A stretch of 64,000 bases of DNA from positions 744,001 to 808,000 of the forward strand of contig NC_064009.1 of assembly GCF_932276165.1 (NCBI RefSeq). The letters run 5' to 3'. The position numbers and the translations under genes are program-made. The notes under the pieces were generated by a model. The model was not told the DNA's origin and did not search any database. It saw only the letters and a program-made list of their open reading frames with translations. Within the stretch, counting starts at the first letter, position 1; every line of letters begins with the position of its first letter. This DNA comes from Plutella xylostella. Taxonomy: Eukaryota; Arthropoda; Insecta; Lepidoptera; Plutellidae. This document shows positions 37,901 to 42,349 of the stretch, one piece after another.

Positions 37901-40364
37901 TCTTTGTCAGCTTCTGTCTGTCTATAAGGTCCTGGTACTTGGCTTTCATACCATTGTTGCATTTATTTTGAGCTAGCTGATCCCACGAGCTTCGCTTCGC
38001 CTTAAAAAGTTTTACCGTGGGAATACTGCGGTAAAAAGTAGCCCATTTATTAATCCAGGGTGTTAGATAACTAGATACCAAATTTCATTAAAATCGGTTC
38101 AGCCGTTTTAACGTGAAGAAGTAACAAACATATACCCATACTCACAATCTTTCGAATTTATAATATTAGTAGGATGTTTAGCTAGACTGGCTAGATTTTA
38201 GCCAATATTCATTTGTTTTTTTATTTCATTTATATTTTTAGCCTGTCTAGATAGATGCAGGTGCTAGATCACTTTGCTTTTGAACCCTTTGTATTTTAGA
38301 GGACAAGAGACAGAATATATTATAATTATTGCCTGATGAAACAATAGATGTCAACAGACACGTTTTCTTAACAGGTTTCCCTATTATCTAAAACCAAATA
38401 AAAATCTATGAATAAAAAAAGATTTTCGTCTAGCAGGTCTTAATCGCTTTATTTAAATAGTAGGCAGCATTGTGATCAGGAATGCTAAACTATGTGTTAT
38501 CTGCCGATTTCAACGTTCTACCCCGAGAATGAGAACACAACAAATGAGAAAACTTGCACTTCAGATATTTGGGATATGAGGGGGTATTTATAACACTGTA
38601 CATGAGCATGAGCATGGCTAATTTGTCTATGCATAGGACATACTATTTTCATTTTTTTAGTAGTATTAGAACCCTTACTTTCTCACACTTCAGGTACGGA
38701 ACCCCAAAAAATACGTAAAAAGGTCAGTTGCTGAGGGTATAGAAAAACTAAATGTTAGATTTTTCCTTTTGTTTGTTTTCTAGATTTAGCGAATTAGCAT
38801 TGAAATTTCTTCTCCCATATGGCTCCAAGACGTTTATCCATAAAATCGTCTTATGATCAAAACATTAATTTAAAGGTGATTGAACTTGTTTTTTGACCTT
38901 ACAATAAGTTCGCGGATTTAAATAAACTTATTAATTCCAGTTTTTTTCTCCGACTTAAGACAAATTAAAAAGATATTCTCCAAGTTGATTACCATCCCAG
39001 TTGATTTAATTTCTATAAATAGAATATTATGGATCCACTGTAATCCGACGGCTTTTATACACATACAATTAACACAACAAGAATTTTTAAATCATACTTT
39101 AAATGAAATCATCATCATCAGATAATTGTACAGCAGCACTTATCATTTATGCCTGAAGCGAACCGATGAAAACGGCCAGTTTCCCACCTGAGAGAACTTA
39201 TACTGTACTGTATGGAATGAAGCGTAGGGATTGGCTGATTGAATAAGGACTTGAAATTCATGCTTATTGTTATAACTATACAGATAATTATACATAGTTA
39301 TTATGTACCCTGATCCGGAGTTGCATTATTTACTTACTTCAAATATGTCACCTTGTGCAACTTAACACAAATACGCTGAAGGCCACTCATGGCGACTGCT
39401 AACATTGCGTTTACTGCAAATATTTGACTTCTAATTTACGACATATTTGGTTTCCCATGGCACAATGTTGGTTCGCTCCTAATAATCGATTTGAAAAACC
39501 TCTAACACCGATTTGATGACAAATGAGCTATAAACGCTAACAGTAAAGTAAAAGAAGTTATCAGAGATCAGTATTCTAAATTGAGTTTTAAATTTTAATG
39601 GTTCGCGTACGCACTAGGTTTTGCATTTAGGGTTCGCTGTTCTTTAAAATTTTATTGACCATACAAATGCATTCCATAGTCATAAATAAATTGCAAAGTA
39701 GGTAGGAATAGGTCATAATAATTTACGACATAAAGGTTAACGATTTTATTACACCCATGCTCGTTATTAAAAGCGTCTGCGTAACTTTATTGCCCGCAAA
39801 AAACTCAAAACAATACCTACTTTATTTTAATACTCAAATTGTGTGATGTTATTTTTAACGTGTCGGTGACAAAAAATTGAGGTAGGCTAGGGTTGGTCCC
39901 CGTGGTGAAAGTCTTGGTTAGACTGATTAGCATCAATTGCTAACTGCCCGGACGTACGTTTATGTGTACGTACAGGATGTTGAAAATTTACATAGCATGC
40001 CAAAAGGGTGACTCACTATGTCCCTCTTAACAACTTTATACGAAAACGAATTTTGAAGTTCGCCTAAAAACAATCTGCTGAAAGTCTCAAACCAACCATA
40101 CAACAAGAAAACCCTTACGTGTGCCATCATCATCATAAATAGACTCGAGCTGCTCAGTCTCCACGCTCTGGAGCCCATCGTCTTCAGGGAACAACTCGGG
40201 AACCTCCTCCTCACTGCTGTTGTCCAGGTCACGGTGACCCATCACCGGGAGGATCTCCATAATGCTGGGGGCTCTCGGGGCCTGGCCGAGCCCCAGCTTC
40301 TTCTGCAGGTACGCCTCAAGGATCTGTCTGGTGATGTTGTTCTGTCGCGCCAGCTCGCCGTGCC
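2103..40364 (-). CDS. C-type lectin gene (multi-exon locus; alternative 5' ends)
   Basis: Gene-level entry. Five minus-strand exons join with matching phases: 40119-40364, 36492-36551, 21946-22049, 4551-4659 and 2103-2353. An alternative first exon, 28324-28429, joins the exon at 21946-22049 in phase. All junctions have GT donors and pyrimidine-rich AG acceptors. The shared 3' part encodes one C-type lectin domain with the four canonical Cys, an EPN Ca2+/sugar motif (mannose-type in known family members) and a WND motif. The short form is a predicted 189-residue secreted protein. The long form is at least 255 residues and lacks its first exon here. Single-domain insect lectins of this type act as soluble or cuticle-associated sugar-binding proteins; the actual ligand is unknown. 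The 17.3-kb intron 4660-21945 holds a Gypsy element in opposite orientation. I did not assign an orthologue. Confidence 0.85.
2406..2580. mobile_element. MITE next to the last lectin exon
   Basis: Inverted ends TGACACCTTATGCATGAATT / TGACTCCTTAGCATGAATTT, with TTCATCG and ACGTGAAGTA in both arms. It starts about 50 bp upstream of the splice acceptor at 2354, so the branch-point zone lies between it and the exon. Confidence 0.75.
3233..3337. mobile_element. Short hairpin element
   Basis: TTAAGACGTGACAAGAGTT and its inverse AACTCTTGTCACGTCTTAA enclose CGCGCTC-rich DNA. Small MITE or foldback relic. Confidence 0.65.
3421..3735. mobile_element. MITE with about 90-bp inverted arms, TA target
   Basis: CAGGGTTATTTGCAAGTAGA at the left; the inverse (AATAACCCTG) at the right; flanking TA at 3419-3420 and 3736-3737. 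The arms share GGAAATGCCTTCCTCTATCA (inverse) and TGCATTATAGGGTATAATCG. In the lectin intron. Confidence 0.82.
4343..4477. mobile_element. MITE family A, copy 1
   Basis: AGGGGGCTTACTCTATATCA...ATATAGAGTAACCCTCC, with core ATTAAACGTGCCGATTGCAC (inverse of the other copies). Just downstream of the lectin exon 4551-4659. Confidence 0.7.
4551..4659 (-). CDS. C-type lectin, CRD first-half exon
   Basis: 109-bp exon (36 codons plus one base) with acceptor CCATCCTCAG and donor G|GTGAGC. It encodes ANWFKAQQYCRFHGMHLASV and then SSQEENDKLEKYVKDS. This is the classic alpha-helix region of a C-type lectin domain (W..A...C...G..LA.....EN). It carries the first Cys of the long disulfide. Phase 0 at the start matches the exon at 21946-22049, and the trailing base completes the Gly codon with the exon at 2103-2353. 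It is too short to show up as a long open frame and was found by reading the splice sites. Confidence 0.94.
4827..5036 (+). mobile_element. Helitron-like repeat, older subfamily
   Basis: TCCTACTAATATTATAAATG, a GTGTGTGTATG core, ACGGCTGAATCGATTTTAAT, AAGGCGAAGCGAAGCTCGCG. The end is altered (CAAGTA). Confidence 0.6.
5250..5345 (+). mobile_element. Diverged SINE body fragment (tentative)
   Basis: CAGTGGACCAGAATGCTC, TTTCCCACC, GTTTAGACCTTAAGTGGGGA and TGCACACAGACTCCATTCGA resemble the body of the 61.9-kb SINE. Similarity is loose. Confidence 0.35.
7165..7298. mobile_element. MITE family B, copy 1
   Basis: ATAGTCGGTTATCTAACCGA, ATTAAACGTCATCTCCATAT, ACATGTGTCAAAAG-like core (GATGTGTCAAAAGTC), CTAACCGACTATGGAGAAAT. 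Confidence 0.7.
8330..8372 (+). mobile_element. SINE B-box fragment
   Basis: GTGTTCGATTCCCGGCCGAG is a tRNA B-box region with no usable tRNA fold around it. Confidence 0.45.
8959..9377. mobile_element. MITE with about 50-bp TIRs, split by a Helitron-like repeat
   Basis: Ends CGGTGGCCTGCGCCTAAAAG and its inverted copy (TTAGGCGCAGGCCACCG), flanked by TA at 8957-8958 and 9378-9379. Arms continue as GTATAC, GCGGA and TTTTAAAATAG. The Helitron-like repeat 9091-9302 lies within it. Confidence 0.8.
9091..9302 (-). mobile_element. Helitron-like non-autonomous repeat
   Basis: Minus-sense unit running TCCTAACTAATATTATAAAT to ACAGCTAGT, with a (GTCT)n core. Near-identical to 10719-10938 and 42101-42308. 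Terminal TC and CTAGT, no TIR and no target duplication fit lepidopteran Helitron-like repeats; the class is inferred. Confidence 0.7.
10330..10385 (-). mobile_element. SINE head fragment (minus)
   Basis: In minus sense it reads GACCGGATAGCGCAGTGG, the same head. Diverged. Confidence 0.5.
10719..10938 (-). mobile_element. Helitron-like non-autonomous repeat
   Basis: Same unit as at 9091-9302, with a longer ACAG run. It is inserted beside or into an older, shorter piece of a similar repeat (ACTAATATTATAGACGAGAA, 10638-10717, plus sense). Confidence 0.7.
11158..11190. repeat. Hairpin, 14-bp perfect arms
   Basis: GTTGGCCCTAAAAT, AGAC, then the inverse. Confidence 0.65.
11388..11507. mobile_element. 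Hairpin element
   Basis: CGCACGATGCAACCTTGTAC at the left and GTACAAGGTTGCGTCGTCAG at the right, inverse with few mismatches. Confidence 0.55.
11658..11804. mobile_element. MITE family A, copy 2
   Basis: GGGTTACTCTATACTGACGA, core GTGCAATCGGCACGTTTAAT, right end TTTTTCGTCACATGGAGTGA then CCCCCCTGCAGCG. Confidence 0.72.
12664..12697 (+). promoter_or_regulatory. LTR core promoter: TATA box plus arthropod initiator
   Basis: TATAA at 12664-12668 and TCAGTT at 12692-12697. The latter is an exact match to the arthropod initiator TCAKTY, with the A (+1) at 12694. The TATA starts 30 bp upstream of +1, the canonical distance. The same pair recurs in the 3' LTR (+1 near 17793). Confidence 0.8.
12881..12886 (+). 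terminator. Polyadenylation signal AATAAA in the 5' LTR
   Basis: AATAAA follows the predicted start by about 190 bp, so R would be roughly 200 bp. The functional copy for full-length transcripts is in the 3' LTR at 17980-17985. Confidence 0.65.
12933..12950 (+). other. Primer-binding site
   Basis: TGGCGACCAACGTGCC begins four bases after the 5' LTR end. TGG at the start is the complement of a tRNA CCA end. The tRNA was not identified; the start resembles the TGGTGACC sites of tRNA-Trp-primed elements with one change. Confidence 0.7.
13025..17659 (+). CDS. gag-pol: Gag-pol polyprotein of the Gypsy element (single ORF, 1544 aa)
   Basis: ATG at 13025 (MANLSQDQFAQLLAA); the frame is open upstream into the LTR, but no earlier ATG exists in it. 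Gag core about residues 30-170 (LRGEAATWWQG, WSDFETRIRNAF). Zinc knuckle CGFCRLPGHTGEEC at 216-229, then an irregular Cys-rich CYGCGAPGVVHANCPVC from 265. Protease at about 310-420 with IDTCAKSS, where the catalytic triplet is D329-T-C, not D-T-G. RT with SIDLKSGYWQV, FGLRNAPATFQ and YLDD at 776-779. RNase H with SDAS (D925) and TEREALA. Integrase with a zinc-binding H/H and CISC, D1205 (VDLFGP), D1265 (SDNGTQF) and E1300 (NPVER), then a GPY motif. The C-terminus carries two RGRP AT-hook cores (1501-1504, 1523-1526). Gag and pol share one frame with no shift. The TAA stop lies in the first bases of the 3' LTR. Confidence 0.96.
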   Translation: MANLSQDQFAQLLAAVRPQRSGSLAACTHSYSGEKDPEQLEAFLAAVNVYKKIENITDDDALTGLPLLLRGEAATWWQGIKDSVKTWSDFETRIRNAFAPKKPAYIIYQEIMSEKQQAQQSTENFIAKKRMLFSQLPSKPGHSEEQQIDMIYGLLRLEIRTGVVRSRVDTFDKLLEGARSVERDLVERQQSTSMERQQGTSNKFKTMVTPRPKVRCGFCRLPGHTGEECRKRQKAESMQKDTVIPPKFVEAVTQVPSPSRPKFSCYGCGAPGVVHANCPVCSSKKPTVNDLKEKIENVSFCAVNVETDARARPVVYISIDDMHGVAHIDTCAKSSIASYKLYCCLKAKGYRFNEKLVSVTLADGLTKEQTVLATRVTVKICGYMVPTTFNVLPDAQNNKTLLGIGFIQDAKMILDLPLFTWHCLEDPETVYELYKEDFAVFDDQSTNECSMVDLQEFGMPELISPMNNTPEAVVSAVAAVVPASSKTDVNRGRRNSCPMEDASLPTETACIPYRLIPIDLSSPPKRTKVFDGYSPRLNYMMRDAQMNAVDDEATLSPNSMALFTVPDDTDIRIDSIDVAEIGVGLKEDQRNKLEELLKSNEHVFKSNGHPTPLTEHSIETGENAPISVPPYRLSAPRRKILEQEIEEMLKGGIIEPCASPWAAPVVMVPKPDGQFRVCVDYRRLNSITTPDSYPIPRIDDLLHDAKPTPFMSSIDLKSGYWQVGVRETDKDKTAFITPFGIYRFNRMPFGLRNAPATFQRLIDRFRISLNVKILGYLDDLILFSASFEQHLEDLQQVFNRFREYNLTANSKKCRFCCESIKYLGHYITPEGLKMDPERISAILDLPPPRNLKHLISFLQTCSWYRRFIMNFSAVAEPLTRLTKKNAIWLWGSEQQSAYEDLKHRLTSAPILGQADESKPYIIKSDASNYALGAVLVQGEGENEHPVEYASRLLTPAERNYSTTEREALAVIWALSKFRGYVEGLPVTVVTDHQALKWLINLRSPSGRLARWALQLQSYDLTVKYAPGKMNVVADSLSRPPCDDLHVADCGICSVTVDMPTRSPAEIREEQLKDSNIKRIINALEDANHNDNAVYWSHKGYLMYNGLLYRHNPDTDAEDAQLVVPEHEWANVLQVYHDDPMAGHYGSEKTFQRISQRYFWQGMRKYIESYVKHCISCQRYKPSNQKPAGLLQTTVMKQRFEVISVDLFGPLPISACNKTWILVVEDVATRWVELFALESATAENCATVLLNEIFLRYGIARRIMSDNGTQFISGVMQQLTYCLKIKHGFTPVYHPEANPVERKNRDLKTQLAILLDGNHRDWPDKLPTIRFAMNTAICTSTSFTPAYMTFGRELRTPDDNLHDLRGILLSENFIPEITPKLLQYIDTLKVAREVQEGKEEVRKTRVDQKRRQSPAYNVGDLVLVNLHPISKSSQGITAKFSPRRDGPYIIRRQHGPTSYELASTSTADSIVGIYHSTALTPYHGDPEAGDTLPTPAQPLRKRGRPKKTTCPPTASAAPTTGRPRGRPKKTADSSSGRHQSQRGRM
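17643..17654 (+). other. Polypurine tract
   Basis: AGAGGGGGAGAA directly abuts the TG of the 3' LTR and still lies within the coding frame. This is the plus-strand primer site of reverse transcription. Confidence 0.88.
17655..18028 (+). repeat. 3' LTR of the Gypsy element
   Basis: 374 bp, TGTAAC...ATCACA, identical by eye to the 5' LTR except for one missing ACT. AATAAA at 17980-17985. Followed by the ATAG target duplication. Its first five bases supply the gag-pol stop codon. Confidence 0.96.
18029..19396. other. Lectin intron, no gene seen
   Basis: AT-rich DNA with one RTE tail fragment. No frames or inverted repeats of note. Confidence 0.4.
18628..18705 (-). mobile_element. RTE-like LINE 3' tail fragment
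   Basis: CATCATCATCAGCAGTCC, then CAGTCCACTGCTGGACGTAG and GCCTC: the minus-sense form of the YVQQWT end and its ATGATG tail. Confidence 0.6.
19397..19440 (+). mobile_element. SINE head fragment
   Basis: GACGACCGGATGGCGCAGTG followed by GGTAGTAACGGTGACTG, the tRNA-like head of the 33.6-kb SINE. No B box. Confidence 0.6.
19587..19844 (+). mobile_element. LINE reverse-transcriptase C-terminal end, 5' truncated
   Basis: A frame ending at 19841 contains YNNAFRVLLGLRRFCSASGM and FAEAHTDGFHAVLRRR, typical of the C-terminal part of lepidopteran LINE polymerases (…YNNAFR.L..L.RFCSASGMF). Followed by 3' UTR interrupted at 19845 by the Foldback-like element and continued at 21100-21240. The frame is open upstream to 19461, but the first 40 residues do not look like LINE protein. 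Related to the fragment at 60608-60991. Confidence 0.8.
19854..21090. mobile_element. Foldback/Mutator-like element inserted in a LINE 3' end
   Basis: 1237-bp element bounded by GGGAACACCC and (inverted) GGGTACACTAC, flanked by a 9-bp duplication GGCTTACAC (19845-19853 and 21091-21099). Removing it restores a continuous LINE 3' untranslated region. The two arms (19854-20130 and 20795-21090) are AT-rich and carry short CCGAA/ACGAA/CCGAT words about every 16 bases, inverted in the right arm. The centre has three tandem GC-rich units. A 9-bp target and long degenerate repeat arms are features of Drosophila Foldback and other Mutator-group elements. No transposase is encoded. Confidence 0.75.
20154..20725 (+). 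repeat. Three tandem GC-rich units inside the Foldback-like element
   Basis: Each unit has GTGCGACGACGAGCAAAGCG followed by AGGAGGAGCG and a TTAGGTGCACA segment, starting near 20186, 20385 and 20627 (spacing 199 and 242). Units two and three share an about 110-bp block that looks identical by eye, ending in GCGGAGCGCAGCGAAGCGG-type runs. Short open frames here are products of the repeat, not genes. Confidence 0.85.
21100..21240 (+). mobile_element. Continuation of the LINE 3' UTR with (TTGAA)n tail
   Basis: The segment after the 9-bp duplication continues the LINE 3' end and finishes AATAAAATGAATTGAATTG with about four TTGAA units (21219-21240). A short tandem 3' tail instead of poly(A) is common in several LINE clades. 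Confidence 0.7.
21248..21804 (+). mobile_element. Second LINE 3' fragment with (AAAT)n tail
   Basis: Near 21327-21392 a frame reads SVRLSPSLATFKKRVKDHFY followed by KTLGW and a stop, the usual end of CR1/Jockey-type polymerases. An AT-rich 3' UTR leads to AATAAAGTG and an AAATA/AAAT run ending near 21804. 5' truncated, directly downstream of the previous LINE tail. Confidence 0.65.
21946..22049 (-). CDS. C-type lectin, exon at start of CRD (common exon)
   Basis: 104-bp exon (two bases plus 34 codons), acceptor TTGTTGCAG and donor AAG|GTCAGT. It encodes CSSCGSDDELGVTRWTMPLL followed by a segment ending YYLGIFFK, the first beta-strand of the lectin domain. The CSSC pair lies just before the domain. 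Its phase accepts either the exon at 36492-36551 (junction codon CAG, Gln) or the signal-peptide exon at 28324-28429 (junction codon GAG, Glu), so it is the point where the two predicted forms converge. An AGTAT pentanucleotide run (about 21909-21931) lies just inside the downstream intron. Confidence 0.92.
22185..22517 (+). mobile_element. tRNA-derived SINE, diverged copy
   Basis: Same family as 61861-62222: GGTAGCTCTAGCGTGAGCGC, B box GGGTTCGAATCCC, ATCGTGAGGAAATCTACATA, ending CCCCTACATAGAATAG. It lies in the lectin intron just upstream of the exon at 21946-22049. Confidence 0.85.
22725..22780 (+). repeat. Fragment of the GGGTGACTCA repeat family
   Basis: GCCGAGAAGGGTGACTCAGG followed by GGGTCATTCTAAACAACTG, as within 35059-35268 and at 46981 and 39998. 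Confidence 0.5.
23188..23463. mobile_element. MITE family C (AGGGTGTTGCAAAAAGGG), copy 1
   Basis: Left GGGTGTTGCAAAAAGGGTAT then ACTAAGCCGAAACC; right is the inverse, ending GCAACATCCTG. Arms about 100 bp. It directly abuts the truncated LINE at 23466. Confidence 0.8.
23466..25104 (+). mobile_element. Outer LINE fragment, interrupted by another LINE
   Basis: Coding parts at 23469-23859 and 24814-24998 belong to one frame: the first ends CSACSVVE and the second continues DLYHFLVECKQYNSDRAMLF to a TAG at 24996-24998. This Cys-rich C-terminal end (CSAC...HFLVEC) is typical of Jockey/R1-like LINEs. It ends with an AATAAA and a 13-base A run near 25092-25104. The 5' end is truncated next to a MITE. 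Confidence 0.8.
23860..24807 (+). mobile_element. Inner LINE inserted in frame within the outer LINE
   Basis: Flanked by the 6-bp duplication TAGAGG (23854-23859 and 24808-24813). The frame runs to a stop at 24410-24412 with RSQLEYAVAIWNPYYAKYKD and VQRKFLRAVHYR, a Jockey/CR1-type polymerase thumb. A 3' UTR with (AAATA)n at 24779-24807 follows. 5' truncated. Confidence 0.85.
25105..26861. other. Lectin intron, no gene seen
   Basis: AT-rich. No recognisable element apart from short TAGGTACTTA-type words. Confidence 0.4.
26864..27679. mobile_element. 816-bp palindromic TIR element, TA target
   Basis: Ends GGGTAACGTAACGTACC and its inverted copy, flanked by TA (26862-26863 and 27680-27681). 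The word GTACCTTGGGACA recurs at least five times in both senses. A second, inner inverted repeat (about 27270-27345 with 27370-27455) pairs CAGTGTCCC and AACGCCTTATATCTCTG segments. No coding frame. A non-autonomous Tc1/mariner-type or similar foldback element. Confidence 0.8.
28324..28429 (-). CDS. Alternative first coding exon of the C-type lectin (signal peptide)
   Basis: The ATG at 28429 opens 35 codons plus one base, ending ACAG|GTAAAA. The peptide starts MCRFEFILLVMSVVWVAGAW and continues GAHYPTSLNSIGGKT. It has a short polar start, a hydrophobic core and small residues before a plausible cleavage site near AWG/AHY, i.e. a secretory signal peptide. Phase 1 at its donor fits the exon at 21946-22049 and creates a Glu codon. 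It lies between the 36.5-kb exon and the common exon, so it can only be an alternative start (internal promoter) of the lectin, or the first exon of a different gene. Reading past the donor gives a hydrophobic tail that looks like translated intron. No TATA box is obvious upstream. Confidence 0.75.
28430..29984. other. Region upstream of the alternative lectin first exon
   Basis: Would contain the promoter of the short lectin form (minus sense, from 28430 upward). A poly-purine run on the minus strand at 28538-28550 and AT-rich DNA; no clear TATA plus initiator pair. Confidence 0.35.
29750..29860 (+). repeat. Two diverged tandem units with ATCATCGGA
   Basis: GGATCATCGGATGAATAGGA and AATCATCGGAAGAGTAGGAA, each followed by a GTGAGTCCA.TTTGT segment, about 70 bp apart. 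Confidence 0.55.
29985..30112. mobile_element. MITE family A, copy 3
   Basis: GAGGGTTACGAAAACGAAGG, core TCGTGCAATCGGCACGTTTA, right end GTTTTTTGTCATATAGAGTG. Left arm shortened. Confidence 0.7.
30113..33574. other. Lectin intron, mostly unique DNA
   Basis: Contains MITE B copy 2; otherwise AT-rich. CAGGGTGTCCAGCGTACC at 31575 looks like the start of another MITE without a partner. Confidence 0.35.
31012..31157. mobile_element. MITE family B, copy 2 (inverted)
   Basis: Same element in opposite orientation: CAATTTCTCTATAGTCAGTT, GCTTTTGACACATCTGCC, ATATGGAGATGACGTTTAAT, GGTTAGATAACCGACTATGG. Confidence 0.7.
33588..33848 (+). mobile_element. tRNA-derived SINE with 13-bp target duplication
   Basis: Head ACGACCGAATGGCGTAGTGG (A-box region) and GGTTCGATTCC (B box at 33641-33651), a tRNA-unrelated body, and a CAAGGGAGTACATTAGTACA segment ending in a T run. 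Flanked by CCATGGTAAACTG at 33575-33587 and 33849-33861. Other parts of the family lie at 41834-41893, 19397-19440 and 10330-10385. Confidence 0.9.
34217..34407. mobile_element. MITE family C, copy 2 (right arm shortened)
   Basis: TA|CAGGGTGTTGCACAAAGGGT at the left, AATTTTGAAATTCAGATTTT then CATCCTG|TA at the right. Confidence 0.72.
34972..35320. mobile_element. MITE with nested second MITE
   Basis: Outer inverted ends CAGTCCATCCATGACCTTGC / GCAAGGATGGACTG, with GGATTCACACAC inverse to GTGTGTGAATCC. The inner part 35059-35268 (CAGATTGTTGCC...GCTACATCCTG, TA-flanked) is a separate element with GGGGGTGACTCAGTGGGTCA. Confidence 0.6.
35603..36077. repeat. 183-bp near-perfect inverted repeat with 109-bp spacer
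   Basis: Arms 35603-35785 and 35895-36077 are reverse complements of equal length with one visible mismatch (in the T run near 35670). The arms start TTTAAGAAAACAATGCTATT. No transposase, no clear target duplication. It lies in the lectin intron about 400 bp downstream of the 60-bp exon. Confidence 0.9.
36492..36551 (-). CDS. C-type lectin long form, 60-bp linker exon
   Basis: 60-bp exon: two bases, 19 codons, one base. The acceptor is ATTGTTTCAG and the donor C|GTAAGAT. It encodes KKKYASSTYENELDSLNYN. Its phases fit both neighbours: the upstream exon at 40119-40364 (junction codon CGT, Arg) and the downstream exon at 21946-22049 (junction codon CAG, Gln). The three Lys next to the Arg make a short basic stretch between an acidic segment and the lectin domain. 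Support is from splice-site and phase agreement only, because the peptide is too short and unremarkable to recognise. Confidence 0.72.
37815..37970 (-). other. Possible coding island (minus), unrecognised
   Basis: The minus-strand frame reads KAKYQDLIDRQKLTKSGLAR then GGRRMAAKPAIPSLNDSAST and AAP plus stop at 37815. GC-rich in an AT-rich intron, bordered by a Helitron-like repeat at 37972. It could be a LINE ORF1 piece, a gene fragment or an alternative lectin exon; no splice acceptor was found that settles it. Confidence 0.25.
37972..38174 (-). mobile_element. Helitron-like repeat, older subfamily
   Basis: Minus sense, TCCTACTAATATTATAAATT to CTAG, without a GTCT run. It resembles the copy at 4827-5036. 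Confidence 0.6.
39972..40072 (+). repeat. Fragment of the GGGTGACTCA repeat family
   Basis: ACAGGATGTTGAAAATTTAC, AAAAGGGTGACTCACTATGT, ACGAAAACGAATTTTGAAGT. Ends about 45 bp from the lectin exon donor at 40118. Confidence 0.5.
40119..40364 (-). CDS. C-type lectin long form, acidic N-terminal extension exon
   Basis: 246-bp exon (two bases, 81 codons, one base) with a strong acceptor TTTCTGCAG and donor C|GTAAGGG. It has clear coding character: GC-rich codons in an AT-rich neighbourhood and no stops in frame. The peptide begins HGELARQNNITRQILEAYLQ, goes on through KKLGLGQAPRAPSIMEILPV, and ends in an acidic stretch (SSEEEVPELFPEDDG, ESIYDDDGT). The first part could form an amphipathic helix; the second is probably disordered. 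I do not recognise a domain. Its donor phase fits the 36.5-kb exon, which links it to the lectin. The preceding exon, needed for a start codon, is not visible in the window. Confidence 0.82.
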
Positions 40365-41034
40365 CTGCAGAAAGGAGAAGGCAGATAAAAATGACGGCAA
40401 GAGTGACAGAGATAGGGAGTGTGATGTCATTTTTATCTGGTTTCTCCCTTCTTTGGTGGTGAGGGAAAGGGGTAGAAGAGGTTGGGTGAGTCGCGACAAC
40501 GATAATGGGCTTTCAGCAACGAATGGCTAGTTTCAAAAATAGAGAGAGAGAGATAAGTAGAGAGGCAAGTATAGTTTTTTTTTATCTCAAAATTTGTAGG
40601 TAGCTATTGCAAGCTACATTTTAACGTTTTATTTTTTCTATTATGGTTATCGGTTGAACTATCTTTAAACGGAAACTAACAGGAGAAGATTACCCAAACA
40701 ATGCTTTTGAAAAAGCCTCAACAAGCAAAGGAAACTGGCGTATACTGGCTGTTTTGAATTAAATTATAGGGCTGTAAAATGGCCCTCAGTAAAGCGATTA
40801 GGACACCCTGTAATTTGCCTTGTATTGTTTCAATAGATACTTCCGTTTGGCAAGTTCAAGGTGATAAGATTAAGAAGTAACTAATAGTCAATTGTTAAAA
40901 GAAACAATTTAGTTTTCGCTTAACTACTTGTTATGATAAAATCAGTTGTTACATATAATTAATGAATAAAGGATTAAGATTAGTAAACAAGTATAGAATA
41001 AGTACTACCTTATTTATGTAGGTATACAATCTAA

Positions 41035-41209
41035 ACCTAACTAATATTAAAAATGCGAAAGTAACTAGTAAACTACTGAATGGATTTGAATGAAATTTGG
41101 TATACATACGGTCTAGTCTAGACATACATATAACATAGGATACTTTTTATCCCGGAGTTCCCTCGGGAAAACGTTTTAAGGCGAAGCGAAGCGCACGGGA
41201 ACAGCTAGT
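41035..41209 (+). mobile_element. Helitron-like repeat without the microsatellite core
   Basis: Same ends, but the GTCT run and part of the core are deleted (AAAGTAACTAGTAAACTACT). About 0.9 kb from the copy at 42101. Confidence 0.65.
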
Positions 41210-41833
41210 GTGTTATAAGTACCTATTTTACATTGGTACCTAATACAACCTAATAAATATAATAATAAATATTTTTTTGGTAAATCTTCGAAGTCAACGT
41301 GTCCAATTTAAAACCTGTTAATAAAAAATATAAAGGCTCTCATTTTGTGCTGTCACGACTTACTTTCATCTCTTCACTGGAGTTGTGAAGGAATGCTCTT
41401 TTACAAGAGAAACCTATTAGCTGCTCAAAATATCAATTGTATCATTGTGTAAGAAAGTAGTATGTAGGTAAGTTTGTTGGTTATATACTAACTTATATAT
41501 AAGTCTTTATATTTTTATTTGTTTTTACCCGACTGCCGAAGGAAGAGCGATGTTTTCGATTGCCTTATTCCTATTACAGAGGTAGTAACACATTTAGGTA
41601 AGTTAATTTAGTGAGTCGATCGGATTCGTGGTTATAGTGTCTCTGACTGTCTCTACTAAAGGATAAAATGGTATGGAAACTTTTTTCAGTAATACATAAT
41701 ATAAGTATGCAACAGTCAGAGTTACACCAATAGTAAGATTCGTAGATCTATATTATGTCATCATTTCAACGACAAATCCTTTGGAAACCACTATCTACTT
41801 AACTATATCTATACTATAGTATCGTATTTATCT

Positions 41834-41893
41834 GCTTACCCCGCAAGGGAGTACATTAGTACAAGGCGTGAGTGCGTGTTTTTTTTTTTTTTA
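41834..41893 (+). mobile_element. 3' end of the same SINE family
   Basis: CTTACCCCGCAAGGGAGTAC and ATTAGTACAAGGCGTGAGTG followed by a T run, matching 33790-33845. Confidence 0.75.
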
Positions 41894-42100
41894 GTATCGT
41901 AAATGATAGATAATATCCCCGAAGGTTTAATTTAAACCAACGGCCAGGTAGTCATGCATATATCTGTGATAACATTGAAACCTAATTATTAAGCTTCATA
42001 ATTTGATTTAGGATTTTCGCTCAGATGCGCAGTTAAACCTATTAAACAAGTGAGAGATATGTGAATTTTCAGGGAATCTACACTATAAATTGGCATCACA

Positions 42101-42308
42101 TCCTAACTAATATTATAAATGCGAAAGTAACTGTGTCTGTCTGTCTGTCTGTCTGTTACTCTTTCACGCCAAAACTACTGAACGGATTTGAATGAAATTT
42201 GGTATACATACGGTCTAGACCCTGGGAAAGAACATAGGCTACTTTTTATCCCGGAGTTCCCACGGGAAAACTTTTTAAGGCGAAGCGAAGCGCGCGGGAA
42301 CAGCTAGT
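42101..42308 (+). mobile_element. Helitron-like non-autonomous repeat
   Basis: TCCTAACTAATATTATAAAT, (CTGT)n, ACTACTGAACGGATTTGAAT, AAGGCGAAGCGAAGCGCGCG and CTAGT. Well preserved. Confidence 0.7.
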
Positions 42309-42349
42309 ATACTATATAACGTGCTTGAGTATCCTTTTAGTAATAATGC

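Noticed and set aside
40234..40530. Plus-strand frames opposite the lectin acidic exon
   Set aside because: Shadow frames; the minus reading has splice sites and matching phases.
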